Assembly: GCA_964588665.1 (NCBI GenBank) | Contig: CAZPQQ010000087.1 | Coordinates: forward strand, 1-12,254 | DNA: 12,254 bases | Direction of reading: 5' to 3' | Origin: UBA2160 sp964588665 | Lineage (GTDB): Bacteria; Chloroflexota; Dehalococcoidia; Lucifugimonadales; UBA1123 | Shown: positions 1-5,642 of the stretch, one piece after another | Numbering within the stretch: position 1 is the first letter of the stretch | Layout: each line of letters begins with the position of its first letter | Position numbers and translations under genes: made by a program | Notes under the pieces: model-generated | What the model was told of the DNA's origin: nothing | The model's input: the letters and a program-made list of their open reading frames with translations, nothing else | Database searches by the model: none

Positions 1-93
1 TGGACCACATGGACCACCAGCGCATCACCCGTCGAGTCGGCGACGCGCGCGTGCTCAGGTAGCCTGCTAATTCGGTGGGAGGCGCCGTCATGA
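1..93 (+). pseudogene. possible decayed reverse-transcriptase fragment (group II intron-like), truncated by window edge
   Basis: Frame 3 reads DHMDHQRITRRVGDARVLR and then hits TAG at 58-60. This resembles the stretch of group II intron/retron-type reverse transcriptases that runs from an F-D-x-I-D-H element to R-x-x-D-x-R-V-L-R. In those proteins it continues as L-I-R-x-W-L. Frame 1 just downstream (from about base 70) reads LLIRWEAPS, which could be that continuation after a one- or two-base frameshift. It ends at the TGA at 91-93. The catalytic YxDD region would lie further downstream in an intact protein and is absent, so nothing functional is expected. The fragment is very short and the match is from memory, so chance similarity is a real possibility. 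Confidence 0.2.
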
Positions 94-590
94 ACTCGGA
101 CACCACCTCAAGAGACGGACCGTGTCGCTTGCAGATCACGTTGGGCGCGGAAGCGCTTCCGATCTCCCAACTGTCGAGGCTGCTGCGAATCCTTCAAACC
201 GCCGTGCGCGAGGTCGCTGGCGAGGTGGAAGGCGCTCGGTCGTACTTCGAGCAGCAACACCAACCACGGCTCCAACTGTCGGCCAACGTTGAAGACGGGC
301 GCCTCGTATTGAGCGTCTTCTTCGCGGAGCTCAAAGAATTTACACCGATGCCAGAGCTGTCCGCGTTGGTTTTCGATCCGTTCATCGAGCAGTTCGAACG
401 CTTCCTCATGACCGGCCCCCAGCTCGGGTTGTGGGGGCCGATCGCGAGGGGGAACACGAACGAAGACGAACCGGTCATCACACAGCGCCTACGCGACCTT
501 CGGGCGGAGCTTCGACATTTCGCCGGTGCAACGATCAGCTTCGGCGACCACTCGATGACCTTCGACGGCGATCAGGTTACGCTCGGATGA
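90..590 (+). CDS. hypothetical protein, 166 aa
   Basis: I do not recognise the family. ATG at 90 is chosen over the in-frame GTG at 75 because a GGGAGG-like ribosome site (about 77-82) sits at normal distance before ATG 90. The protein appears soluble, with no signal peptide or membrane segment. Residues about 10-70 look helical and charged. A run of alternating hydrophobic residues follows (RLQLSANVEDGRLVLSVFF), which suggests a beta hairpin. The region after about residue 130 has an amphipathic helix (ITQRLRDLRAELRHF) and then another short beta pair near the C terminus. No cysteine or histidine cluster or nucleotide-binding motif is visible. The stop codon overlaps the ATG of the next small ORF (ATGA, 587-590), so the two are probably translationally coupled. 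Coding bias looks like that of the rest of the window. Function is unknown. Confidence 0.65.
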   Translation: MNSDTTSRDGPCRLQITLGAEALPISQLSRLLRILQTAVREVAGEVEGARSYFEQQHQPRLQLSANVEDGRLVLSVFFAELKEFTPMPELSALVFDPFIEQFERFLMTGPQLGLWGPIARGNTNEDEPVITQRLRDLRAELRHFAGATISFGDHSMTFDGDQVTLG

Positions 591-688
591 ACGCGCAGGA
601 GAAGCTGAACATATCGGTGCGACCGGTCAGGGCGGAGGATCACGCCTATGCGCTCGATGCGCGTACCATGGCCCGGGTGCGGGCGTAG
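587..688 (+). CDS. small ORF of 33 codons, ATGA-coupled to the upstream gene
   Basis: ATG at 587 overlaps the TGA of the preceding gene as ATGA, the classic arrangement for translational re-initiation. The peptide starts MNAQEKLNISVRPV, continues as a likely charged helix ending in TMARVRA, and stops at TAG 686-688. It has no recognised family. Reading through that stop stays open for a further stretch (ARKLAKRIQSW, then a Cys-containing tail) to a TGA near 765. The 33-codon ORF may therefore be the front part of a gene truncated by a nonsense mutation, or a genuine microprotein. The overlap is the main support; length alone would not justify calling it. Confidence 0.35.
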   Translation: MNAQEKLNISVRPVRAEDHAYALDARTMARVRA

Positions 689-753
689 GCTCGGAAGCTC
701 GCTAAGCGGATACAGTCGTGGTGTACTCGCAGATTTCAGTGCGATGACAGTTC

Positions 754-782
754 TTGCACCGGATGATCCGCTGGCCTAATAT
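754..782 (+). promoter_or_regulatory. candidate sigma-70 promoter for the mntA-hepT module
   Basis: TTGCAC at 754-759 and TAATAT at 777-782 are separated by 17 bases. The -35 matches the consensus at three positions and the -10 at four. The predicted transcript would begin near 789 and leave a leader of about 50 nt before the TTG start at 838. This is the most AT-rich spot in the gap upstream of the module. MntA/HepT modules are commonly autoregulated, but I see no clear operator dyad here. Confidence 0.35.
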
Positions 783-837
783 ACAGATGGACCGATGATC
801 ATGAGTCGGGCGCATCGGGCGTTGAAACAGGTGACAG

Positions 838-1146
838 TTGAATCCAATAATCAAGGCCAGACAAGCTGAAATAGCACTGCTGTGCGAGCAGTTCGAGGTT
901 CAGCGCATGGACATTTTTGGTTCAGCGACGCGCCCTGATTTCGATCCGGATCGCAGCGACGTTGACCTGTTGGTAGAGTTCAACCCGGATTCGACCCTAA
1001 AAGGACTCGGTCAGTACATTGGGTTGAAACACGCGTTGGAGGATGTTCTCGAACGACCGGTGGACTTGTTGGTTGCATCGGCGGTAAAGAACCCTTACAT
1101 AAAGAAATCAATTGAGAAGAGTCGAGAGTCCCTTTTTGCAGCGTGA
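838..1146 (+). CDS. mntA: MntA-type minimal nucleotidyltransferase antitoxin
   Basis: This is a 102-residue minimal nucleotidyltransferase of the DNA polymerase beta superfamily. In the characterised family, MntA neutralises its partner HepT by transferring AMP from ATP to a tyrosine near the HepT active site. The nucleotide-binding signature is clear: G28-S29 in DIFGSATR, then D41 and D43 in SDVDLLVEF, the metal-binding acid pair. Eleven residues separate the GS from the first Asp, against the often-quoted ten; this spacing also occurs in homologues I recall. The TTG at 838 must be near the true start because an in-frame TGA lies at 832-834 and the next Met is residue 24, which would remove the first helix. 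A weak AGGTGA precedes it closely. The gene overlaps hepT by 11 bases. Local sequence is more AT-rich than the neighbours and uses ATA codons, which suggests horizontal acquisition. Confidence 0.9.
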   Translation: MNPIIKARQAEIALLCEQFEVQRMDIFGSATRPDFDPDRSDVDLLVEFNPDSTLKGLGQYIGLKHALEDVLERPVDLLVASAVKNPYIKKSIEKSRESLFAA

Positions 1147-1495
1147 GCCTGAAGCATATCTCTGGGACGCCAGACAGGCGATCGACTCGATCGTTGCTTT
1201 CACTCGCGACAGAAGTTGGGATGACTTCCAACAAGACCTTATGCTCCGATCAGGCGTGGAGCGACAATTGGAAATCGTCGGAGAATCATTGAACCAGTTG
1301 TCCAGGCGTGACGCAGCATTGGCCGCTCAAATCCCGGATTTGCGCCAAATCGTCGCCTTTAGAAACGTTCTGATCCACGGATATACGATCGTGGACGCAG
1401 CACAAGTCTGGCAAGTGGCCACTGAAGATCTACCTGAGCTACGAAAAACCATCGAGCGACTTATGGATCAATCCGATCAAGGCGATGTGCGATGA
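1136..1495 (+). CDS. hepT: HepT-type HEPN-domain toxin (DUF86 family)
   Basis: This is a 119-residue all-helical HEPN protein, the toxin of the MntA/HepT pair. Characterised HepT proteins are ribonucleases that arrest growth when not AMPylated by MntA. The signature R-x4-H-x-Y is intact as R76-NVLI-H81-G-Y83. Arg and His form the ribonuclease site, and the Tyr is the residue modified by the antitoxin in studied members. The conserved core LRSGVERQLEIVGESLNQL (35-53) is also present. TTG 1136 gives the family-typical opening (MQREPEAYLWDA) and has a GAGAG sequence about seven bases upstream. A second in-frame TTG at 1112 would add eight residues and is less likely. The toxin gene is second and overlaps the antitoxin gene, so co-translation should secure antitoxin supply. 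The active site is complete, so the module appears functional. It ends 40 bases from the convergent GH15 gene. Confidence 0.9.
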   Translation: MQREPEAYLWDARQAIDSIVAFTRDRSWDDFQQDLMLRSGVERQLEIVGESLNQLSRRDAALAAQIPDLRQIVAFRNVLIHGYTIVDAAQVWQVATEDLPELRKTIERLMDQSDQGDVR

Positions 1496-1535
1496 ACACT
1501 CAACCGTTTGGCACTTCGCCGATCCAACCTGCTCG

Positions 1536-3362
1536 TTAATCTGCGGCTGAAGCGAGATTCGGTCGGATCGACGCCCTGCCGCCCAAAGCTCTGCTGAGGT
1601 TGCGGGCGGTGTGGATCAGCCCGATGTGGCTGTAGGCTTGCGGGAAATTGCCCAGGGCCTCTTTGGTCCAGGGGTTGATCATCTCCGCGAACAGACCGAC
1701 GTGGTTGGCGTACGAGAGCATTTCCTCGAAGCACTCCTTGGCCTCCCGCACACGCCCGACCGCGATCAGGTTGCCGATGTACCAGAAGCTCAGGATCGTG
1801 AAGGCGCCTTCGGTCTGTCCTCCCAATCCGTCGTCGACTATCACGGGGTTGTATCGACGCATGAGCGCGCCCACGCCCAACTCGTCGGATATCGCTTCCA
1901 TCGTCGATTTCACGCGCGGGTCATCGGGCGGAAGGAAACCTACGAAGGGCATCACCAGATTGCTGGCGTCGAGAGCATCGGTGGCGTAGTGCTGGGTGAA
2001 CGCCTGCTTCTCGGCGCTCCAGCCGTGCTCCAGCACGTCCTGCCTGATCGCGTCGGCGGTGTGGCGCCATCGCTCGACCTCTTTCTCGATGCCAAGCCAA
2101 TGGGCTATGGCGATAGTTCGGTCGAGCCCGGTCCAGCACATGACTTTCGAGTAGACGAAATGCTGCTTCGACCCGCGCACTTCCCATACACCCCTGTCCT
2201 TGTCCCGCCAGTGGTCGCAGATCAGGTCGGCGAAGCGCTTGACCAACGACCATGCCCCGTCTGACAATGCGCCTCCATTGGCTCGCAGAGTGTCGAAACA
2301 CAGGATGACTTCGCCGAAGACATCGAGTTGGACCTGCCCGACCGCGCGGTTGCCAATCCGGACGGGGGACGACCCTTTGTACCCTTCCAGATGGTCAAGG
2401 TCGGCCGTCTTCAACGACGAGTTCGATTTGATGCCGTAGAGGATCTTGGGCTTGTCGGTTATCAGCCTGCATTGGTCGAGCAGCCAACGCTGGTACTGTT
2501 CGGCGCGTTCGACCTGTCCCATGCGAAAGAGAACATCCATGGTGAAGCTGGAATCTCGCAGCCAGGAGTACCGGTAGTCCCAGTTGCGGGAACCCCCGAT
2601 CGCCTCTGGCAGCGAGGTCGTTGGCGCCGCGATCACTGCGCCGGTGGGGGCGTAGATCATGAGCTGCAGCAACAGGAACGACCGAACCACTTCGTCTCGC
2701 CACAACCCGTCATAGGTCATGCCGGATGCGATCACCTCCCAGTAAACCTTCGTCTGGGCAAGTTTCGACTCCGTGTGATACGACTCGATTCGCCGAGGGC
2801 GCCTCGAACCATAAGCCAGCACGAAGACAACCTCCTCGCCCGCTCGCAGCGTGAACTTCGCAGAGGCCTCACCGCCCACGATCTCCATCGGTGTGTCGCT
2901 TACCAGAGTCAGCGTCTGCCGCTTGCCGCGGGCGACTACCCCGTCGGTGACACGGCTCAGCGTCACGTCGGACCGACCGTAGTCGGGGCTGGGCTGGAAG
3001 GTGCACGCTACATCGACCGTGCCGCTTGTGCAGCGCACGATGCGGTGAATCTCATGCGGGCAACTGTCACCGGATCCGCCGTTGCGCAGCGGCATGAAAT
3101 CGGTTAGCGACATCTGACCTGTTGGAGTGGTGAACCGAGTCGACAGGACGTTGGTGTTGGGCAGGTAAGACTGGATCCGCGAGTTGGGCACTCGGGGCGA
3201 GATCTGAAACCGCCCGCCCTTGCGGTCGTCCAAGATAGCGGCAAAGACGCTGGGCGAGTCAAAGTGTGGGAAGCAACACCAGTCGATGGAACCGTCGGTT
3301 CCAACAAGTGCCGCAGAATTCATGTCGCCAATCAGGCCGTACTGGTCGATGGGCTTGTACAC
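1536..3362 (-). CDS. glycoside hydrolase family 15 protein (glucoamylase/trehalase-type)
   Basis: This is a 608-residue cytoplasmic protein, the usual length for bacterial GH15. The N-terminal beta-sandwich domain starts with the family hallmark YKPIDQYGLIGDMNSAALVG, then DGSIDWCCFPHFDSPS, and covers about residues 1-230. The (alpha/alpha)6 barrel follows, with RNWDYRYSWLRDSSFTM (259-275), GVWEVRG (391-397) and GLFAEMINPWTKEALGNFPQ (556-575). By family alignment E394 is the likely general acid and E560 the likely general base. GH15 enzymes invert at alpha-glucosidic bonds. The bacterial branch includes trehalases and enzymes on maltose or dextrins, so substrate cannot be fixed. No signal peptide is visible. 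The start is GTG (3360-3362), chosen because the conserved N terminus begins at residue 2; only a weak purine-rich site precedes it. The other trehalose or glycogen genes are not in the window. It ends tail-to-tail with hepT, with no obvious terminator between. Confidence 0.95.
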   Translation of the reverse strand: MYKPIDQYGLIGDMNSAALVGTDGSIDWCCFPHFDSPSVFAAILDDRKGGRFQISPRVPNSRIQSYLPNTNVLSTRFTTPTGQMSLTDFMPLRNGGSGDSCPHEIHRIVRCTSGTVDVACTFQPSPDYGRSDVTLSRVTDGVVARGKRQTLTLVSDTPMEIVGGEASAKFTLRAGEEVVFVLAYGSRRPRRIESYHTESKLAQTKVYWEVIASGMTYDGLWRDEVVRSFLLLQLMIYAPTGAVIAAPTTSLPEAIGGSRNWDYRYSWLRDSSFTMDVLFRMGQVERAEQYQRWLLDQCRLITDKPKILYGIKSNSSLKTADLDHLEGYKGSSPVRIGNRAVGQVQLDVFGEVILCFDTLRANGGALSDGAWSLVKRFADLICDHWRDKDRGVWEVRGSKQHFVYSKVMCWTGLDRTIAIAHWLGIEKEVERWRHTADAIRQDVLEHGWSAEKQAFTQHYATDALDASNLVMPFVGFLPPDDPRVKSTMEAISDELGVGALMRRYNPVIVDDGLGGQTEGAFTILSFWYIGNLIAVGRVREAKECFEEMLSYANHVGLFAEMINPWTKEALGNFPQAYSHIGLIHTARNLSRALGGRASIRPNLASAAD

Positions 3363-3779
3363 CGAGGCCGCACACTCTTCCCAGGTCTAAGGTCGGTACG
3401 TCCGGAAGACGACTCTCCGCTTTGGGTCCCCAGACCGTCGATGCTCCACTCTGCCGTCAGCTTAGCCCGTGCCCAGCAACATTGGTAGGGGCGGAAGCAC
3501 CTATTAGTGTGGTTATCTTGCGCTAGTGCTGCGCCGGTGCTCGCATTCAGATGGCTGATGCGTTGCAATTTCGGCCCAGCACATCGGTCCAAACGGGGTG
3601 ATCGACGCTTTCGACGCTGCGAGGCGATCCCAAGCCGGATGGTTCGATCGAACCGAAAGCAACCGGACGACCGGATCTCCCGGACGCAAAGCCTCGGCGT
3701 CACGAGTTTAGAACTCGGACGCTGGCTTCGGCGGGTCGCTTACTATCGAGAGGGGTTGGTCTGGGAAGGGCCTATTGGA
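3363..3779. other. 417-base gap with no convincing gene
   Basis: Open frames here on either strand are low-complexity, Arg/Ser/Pro-rich and lack ribosome sites, and I judge them chance ORFs. The gap should contain the minus-strand promoter of the GH15 gene, but I could not find a good -35/-10 pair. Its only notable structure is the 14-base perfect palindrome at 3641-3654. I saw no tRNA-like cloverleaf. Confidence 0.5.
3641..3654. repeat. perfect 14-base palindrome GGTTCGATCGAACC
   Basis: Both arms match exactly with no spacer, giving two-fold symmetry as in operators bound by dimeric regulators. It lies about 280 bases upstream of the GH15 start, further than usual for a repressor site but possible for an unmapped distal promoter. 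No regulator gene is adjacent. A role is inferred from symmetry only. Confidence 0.35.
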
Positions 3780-3983
3780 CTAAGAGGCGAATTTCCATTC
3801 CAGCAAGCGGACGACTTCTTGAGTAGTAACCTCGGGGTAGGTCACGTGGCCACAAGACAGGCAGGCTATGTAATAGCCATCGAAGTCGCGACGGACCTGG
3901 CGGTCCCCACTGCAACGGGCGCATGACTTGAATAGCACGGCGTGCTCTTGGATGACATTCTGGGCGGCAACTACCTCGCTCAT
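3780..3983 (-). CDS. small zinc-ribbon protein, 67 aa
   Basis: Two CxxC knuckles, C21-ARC-C24 style (CARC at 21-24) and CLSC at 41-44, are separated by 16 residues that include the aromatic/basic stretch RRDFDGYYIA. This is a classic four-cysteine zinc ribbon on a short helical frame. Similar small proteins occur in Chloroflexota genomes as I recall, without known function. A nucleic-acid or protein-interaction adaptor is the usual guess. The C-terminal segment (TTQEVVRLLEWKF) looks like an amphipathic helix. ATG at 3981-3983 is well supported by TAAGGAGT on the minus strand (3993-4000), about nine bases upstream, and by a candidate promoter beyond it. No partner gene is adjacent. Both cysteine pairs are intact, so it is probably a live gene. 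Confidence 0.75.
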   Translation of the reverse strand: MSEVVAAQNVIQEHAVLFKSCARCSGDRQVRRDFDGYYIACLSCGHVTYPEVTTQEVVRLLEWKFAS

Positions 3984-4035
3984 CGGACCATAACTCCTTA
4001 AGTGAATTGTGATTTGTGAAATCTTCTACAGATTC

Positions 4036-4062
4036 CTCATAACTTTATACCACGCGTGTCAA
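4036..4062 (-). promoter_or_regulatory. candidate promoter for the zinc-ribbon gene
   Basis: On the minus strand a perfect TTGACA (4057-4062) is followed after 15 bases by TATGAG (4036-4041). The -35 is exact and the -10 matches four of six, but the spacing is shorter than the ideal 17. The surrounding 3990-4090 is the most AT-rich patch in this part of the window. The 8-base palindrome CACGCGTG (4051-4058) overlaps the -35 edge and could be a regulator site. The leader to the ATG would be about 45 nt. Confidence 0.4.
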
Positions 4063-4509
4063 GCCCATATTAATGGATTGTGAACATTGTGTTAACGTCC
4101 CGGCCCGGATTACGCGCGACACGCCAAGCGTTGGTTATCGGTCGCATAGGCGATTCCGGCGGGACATCCGTCAGAGGTCGTCGTCCGTTGACGCCGACAC
4201 GATCTCGTAGACGGGCGCCTCTCCGGGAGACAACGAACGGTGCGGGATCATCCTTGCCGTCCATCGAAGGGAGCGGACAACGAAACCACTGGGGCCGAGC
4301 ACGAGTCTCACCTTCGGCCATGCAGTGCGTATGGTGTCAGGTTTCGTTGCCGGCTAGCGTGGCCGCATCTGCTATGTGATGTCTCCTGAAGCTCGCTGTG
4401 CGCGAATGATGAATGTGCCGCCGACCGCTTGGCTCGATGCCTGCGCCGGCCTGAAAGCCAAACGCGCCTCGCGCTCTGGCCCTTCAGGGCCAAGCCCAGT
4501 TCATGTGTC
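4063..4509. other. gene-free stretch downstream of the Nudix gene
   Basis: A 99-codon plus-strand frame beginning at 4080 (GTG) lacks a ribosome site and reads as Ser/Arg/Pro-rich sequence typical of chance frames, so I do not call it. No tRNA or rRNA pattern was seen. The only recognisable element is the palindromic repeat at 4473-4496, just past the Nudix stop codon. Confidence 0.5.
4473..4496. repeat. dispersed palindromic repeat, copy 1
   Basis: This is a 24-base unit containing the hairpin TGGCCC-TTCA-GGGCCA followed by AGCC. It differs from copy 2 (5481-5504) at one base and shares its last 16 bases exactly with copy 3 (5530-5545). It lies 13 bases beyond the Nudix stop, so on the minus strand it could form a 3' hairpin of that transcript, but no U-run follows. 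AAGCCAAACGCGC about 20 bases to its left echoes the AAGCCAAACAGCGCG that follows copy 2. Confidence 0.6.
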
Positions 4510-5274
4510 CTACGGAGCGCTTCCCGGCAAGAAGAACTCGAAGCGGTTCGGGTCTCCGTATCCCTGGATCGTCCCTGGAACGAGGCCGGGGCTCTCCACG
4601 GCGGCGCGCACGATAACCTTATTGAACTCGCCGATCTGCGGATCGGCCAAGAAATCGTCGAGAGGCATCCAGAGACACTCTGCGATCTCCTCTTCTTGCC
4701 TGCTTATTTCGTAGCTCTGCGCCGAAAGTCTGCAGACGAAATAGATGTCCGACTTGCCGTAGCGGTATCCGTGCCAATGACGGAAGCATGCCAGCGACTC
4801 GAACGTGGCTTGGACGCCTGTCTCTTCAAGAACCTCGCGGACAACGCCCTCGACCATGTGCTCGCCCGGATGAAGGGCGCCGCCCGGAAGCTTGTACCCG
4901 GGCCCGCGACCGCTGCCCATGCGGTATCGCTCCGACACCACCAGAATCTCCTTCGACTCATGGAGCACGACCGCTCCGGCGCCGATGTAGTGGGTCGCGT
5001 ACGGCGGAATATGGGCTTCCGGCTCGATCTGGATGGTCATCATCAGATAGGCTTCGTTGGCGTGGTGGAACTCGAAACCCGCCTCGGCTGCAATCGGCAC
5101 CAACGGCGCCTTCTCGAGCGGCAACTCGAGCCATGCCACCTTGTAGCCTTCGGCCGCCCACTCGTCCATCGAAAAGGCGAGCTGAGTCCTGAAGCTACGG
5201 GGCTCTTCGGGGAGCGCCAACGGGTCCACAAGAACTCCGCCGAATTGGTTGGTGTTGAATGACAGAATGTCCAT
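4510..5274 (-). CDS. Nudix hydrolase with NUDT6/plant NUDX-type pre-Nudix domain, 254 aa
   Basis: This cytoplasmic hydrolase of nucleoside diphosphates linked to another moiety has a complete Nudix box at residues 132-154: G132, E138, then R146-E147, E150-E151 and G153, fitting Gx5Ex7REUxEExGU. The first 95 residues carry the pre-Nudix domain found in animal NUDT6 and plant NUDX2/6/7, seen here as MDEWAAEGYKVAWLELPLEK (36-55), PLVPIAAEAGFEFHHA (57-72) and YLMMTIQI. Post-box motifs KSDIYFVCRL and WMPLDDF agree with the same group. Some plant members act on ADP-ribose or NADH; the substrate here is not determined. ATG 5272-5274 begins the conserved domain. A long upstream extension to 5421 looks non-coding. 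An AGAGGAG on the minus strand (5291-5297) is about 16 bases away, too far to be ideal, so the start is moderately certain. Confidence 0.9.
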   Translation of the reverse strand: MDILSFNTNQFGGVLVDPLALPEEPRSFRTQLAFSMDEWAAEGYKVAWLELPLEKAPLVPIAAEAGFEFHHANEAYLMMTIQIEPEAHIPPYATHYIGAGAVVLHESKEILVVSERYRMGSGRGPGYKLPGGALHPGEHMVEGVVREVLEETGVQATFESLACFRHWHGYRYGKSDIYFVCRLSAQSYEISRQEEEIAECLWMPLDDFLADPQIGEFNKVIVRAAVESPGLVPGTIQGYGDPNRFEFFLPGSAP

Positions 5275-5480
5275 GAGAAAGTGTCGAGTTCTCCTCTGCT
5301 TAGTTGCCGCCGATGCCGACTCACACCGAGCCGGTAAGCACGGGGCCGCGTTGCACCTGAGAGGGTAGCAATGCCTTCCGATTCCGTCAACAAGGTGACC
5401 GACGATGCGATCTGCCCTCACAGGCCCGCCAACGGCTACAAGGAGCCGGCCTCAAGGTCGAGCCCACCAGTCCTGACGGT

Positions 5481-5504
5481 GCTCTGGCCTTTCAGGGCCA
5501 AGCC
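5481..5504. repeat. dispersed palindromic repeat, copy 2
   Basis: It is identical to copy 1 (4473-4496) at 23 of 24 bases. The single C to T change shortens the hairpin stem to TGGCC/GGCCA. It is followed directly by AAACAGCGCG, an element also seen in similar form to the left of copy 1. Confidence 0.6.
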
Positions 5505-5529
5505 AAACAGCGCGTCAATTCGTTTATCG

Positions 5530-5545
5530 CCTTCAGGGCCAAGCC
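5530..5545. repeat. dispersed palindromic repeat, partial copy 3
   Basis: The 16 bases CCTTCAGGGCCAAGCC match the right part of copy 1 exactly, but the left arm of the hairpin is missing. Its core starts about 41 bases after that of copy 2. Unequal spacing and a missing arm argue against a CRISPR array. Confidence 0.5.
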
Positions 5546-5642
5546 AGGCTCCCACACACCGTCGCGCGGCAGAGCAACGCCAAACGCTCAGGGTCGTATC
5601 CAGAGCCCAATCGATCTCGGTCCTGTTGTCACCCGACGAACT

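Larger units (their letters stand above)
5275..5642. other. 368-base gap between the dehydrogenase and Nudix genes, repeat-bearing
   Basis: No credible gene is present. The plus-strand frame starting at 5371 is Ser/Pro/Arg-rich and has no ribosome site. The gap holds two copies of the palindromic repeat (5481-5504 and 5530-5545). It must also contain the Nudix promoter, for which I found no strong -35/-10 pair. Confidence 0.5.

Noticed and set aside
1327..1341. CAAATCC-C-GGATTTG inverted repeat
   Set aside because: It lies within the conserved hepT coding sequence and is explained by the encoded residues; no regulatory context.
1611..3107. Long plus-strand open frames (217 and 259 codons) opposite the GH15 gene
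   Set aside because: They are antisense shadows: the minus-strand protein carries complete GH15 motifs over the same bases, and the plus-strand products have no family character or ribosome sites.
3507..3926. 139-codon plus-strand frame
   Set aside because: It overlaps the zinc-ribbon gene antisense, has no ribosome site and shows no domain.
4097..4165. Possible tRNA-like fold with GTCCC/GGGAC ends
   Set aside because: The arms pair over only five bases and no T-loop (GTTCRA type) or anticodon stem could be placed.
5275..5421. 49-residue upstream extension of the Nudix protein
   Set aside because: Cys/Arg-rich sequence unlike any Nudix N terminus; the conserved pre-Nudix domain begins near the ATG at 5274.
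4473..5545. CRISPR array from the repeated GGCCAAGCC units
   Set aside because: Only three unevenly spaced copies, two of them about 1 kb apart with a gene between, and no cas genes.
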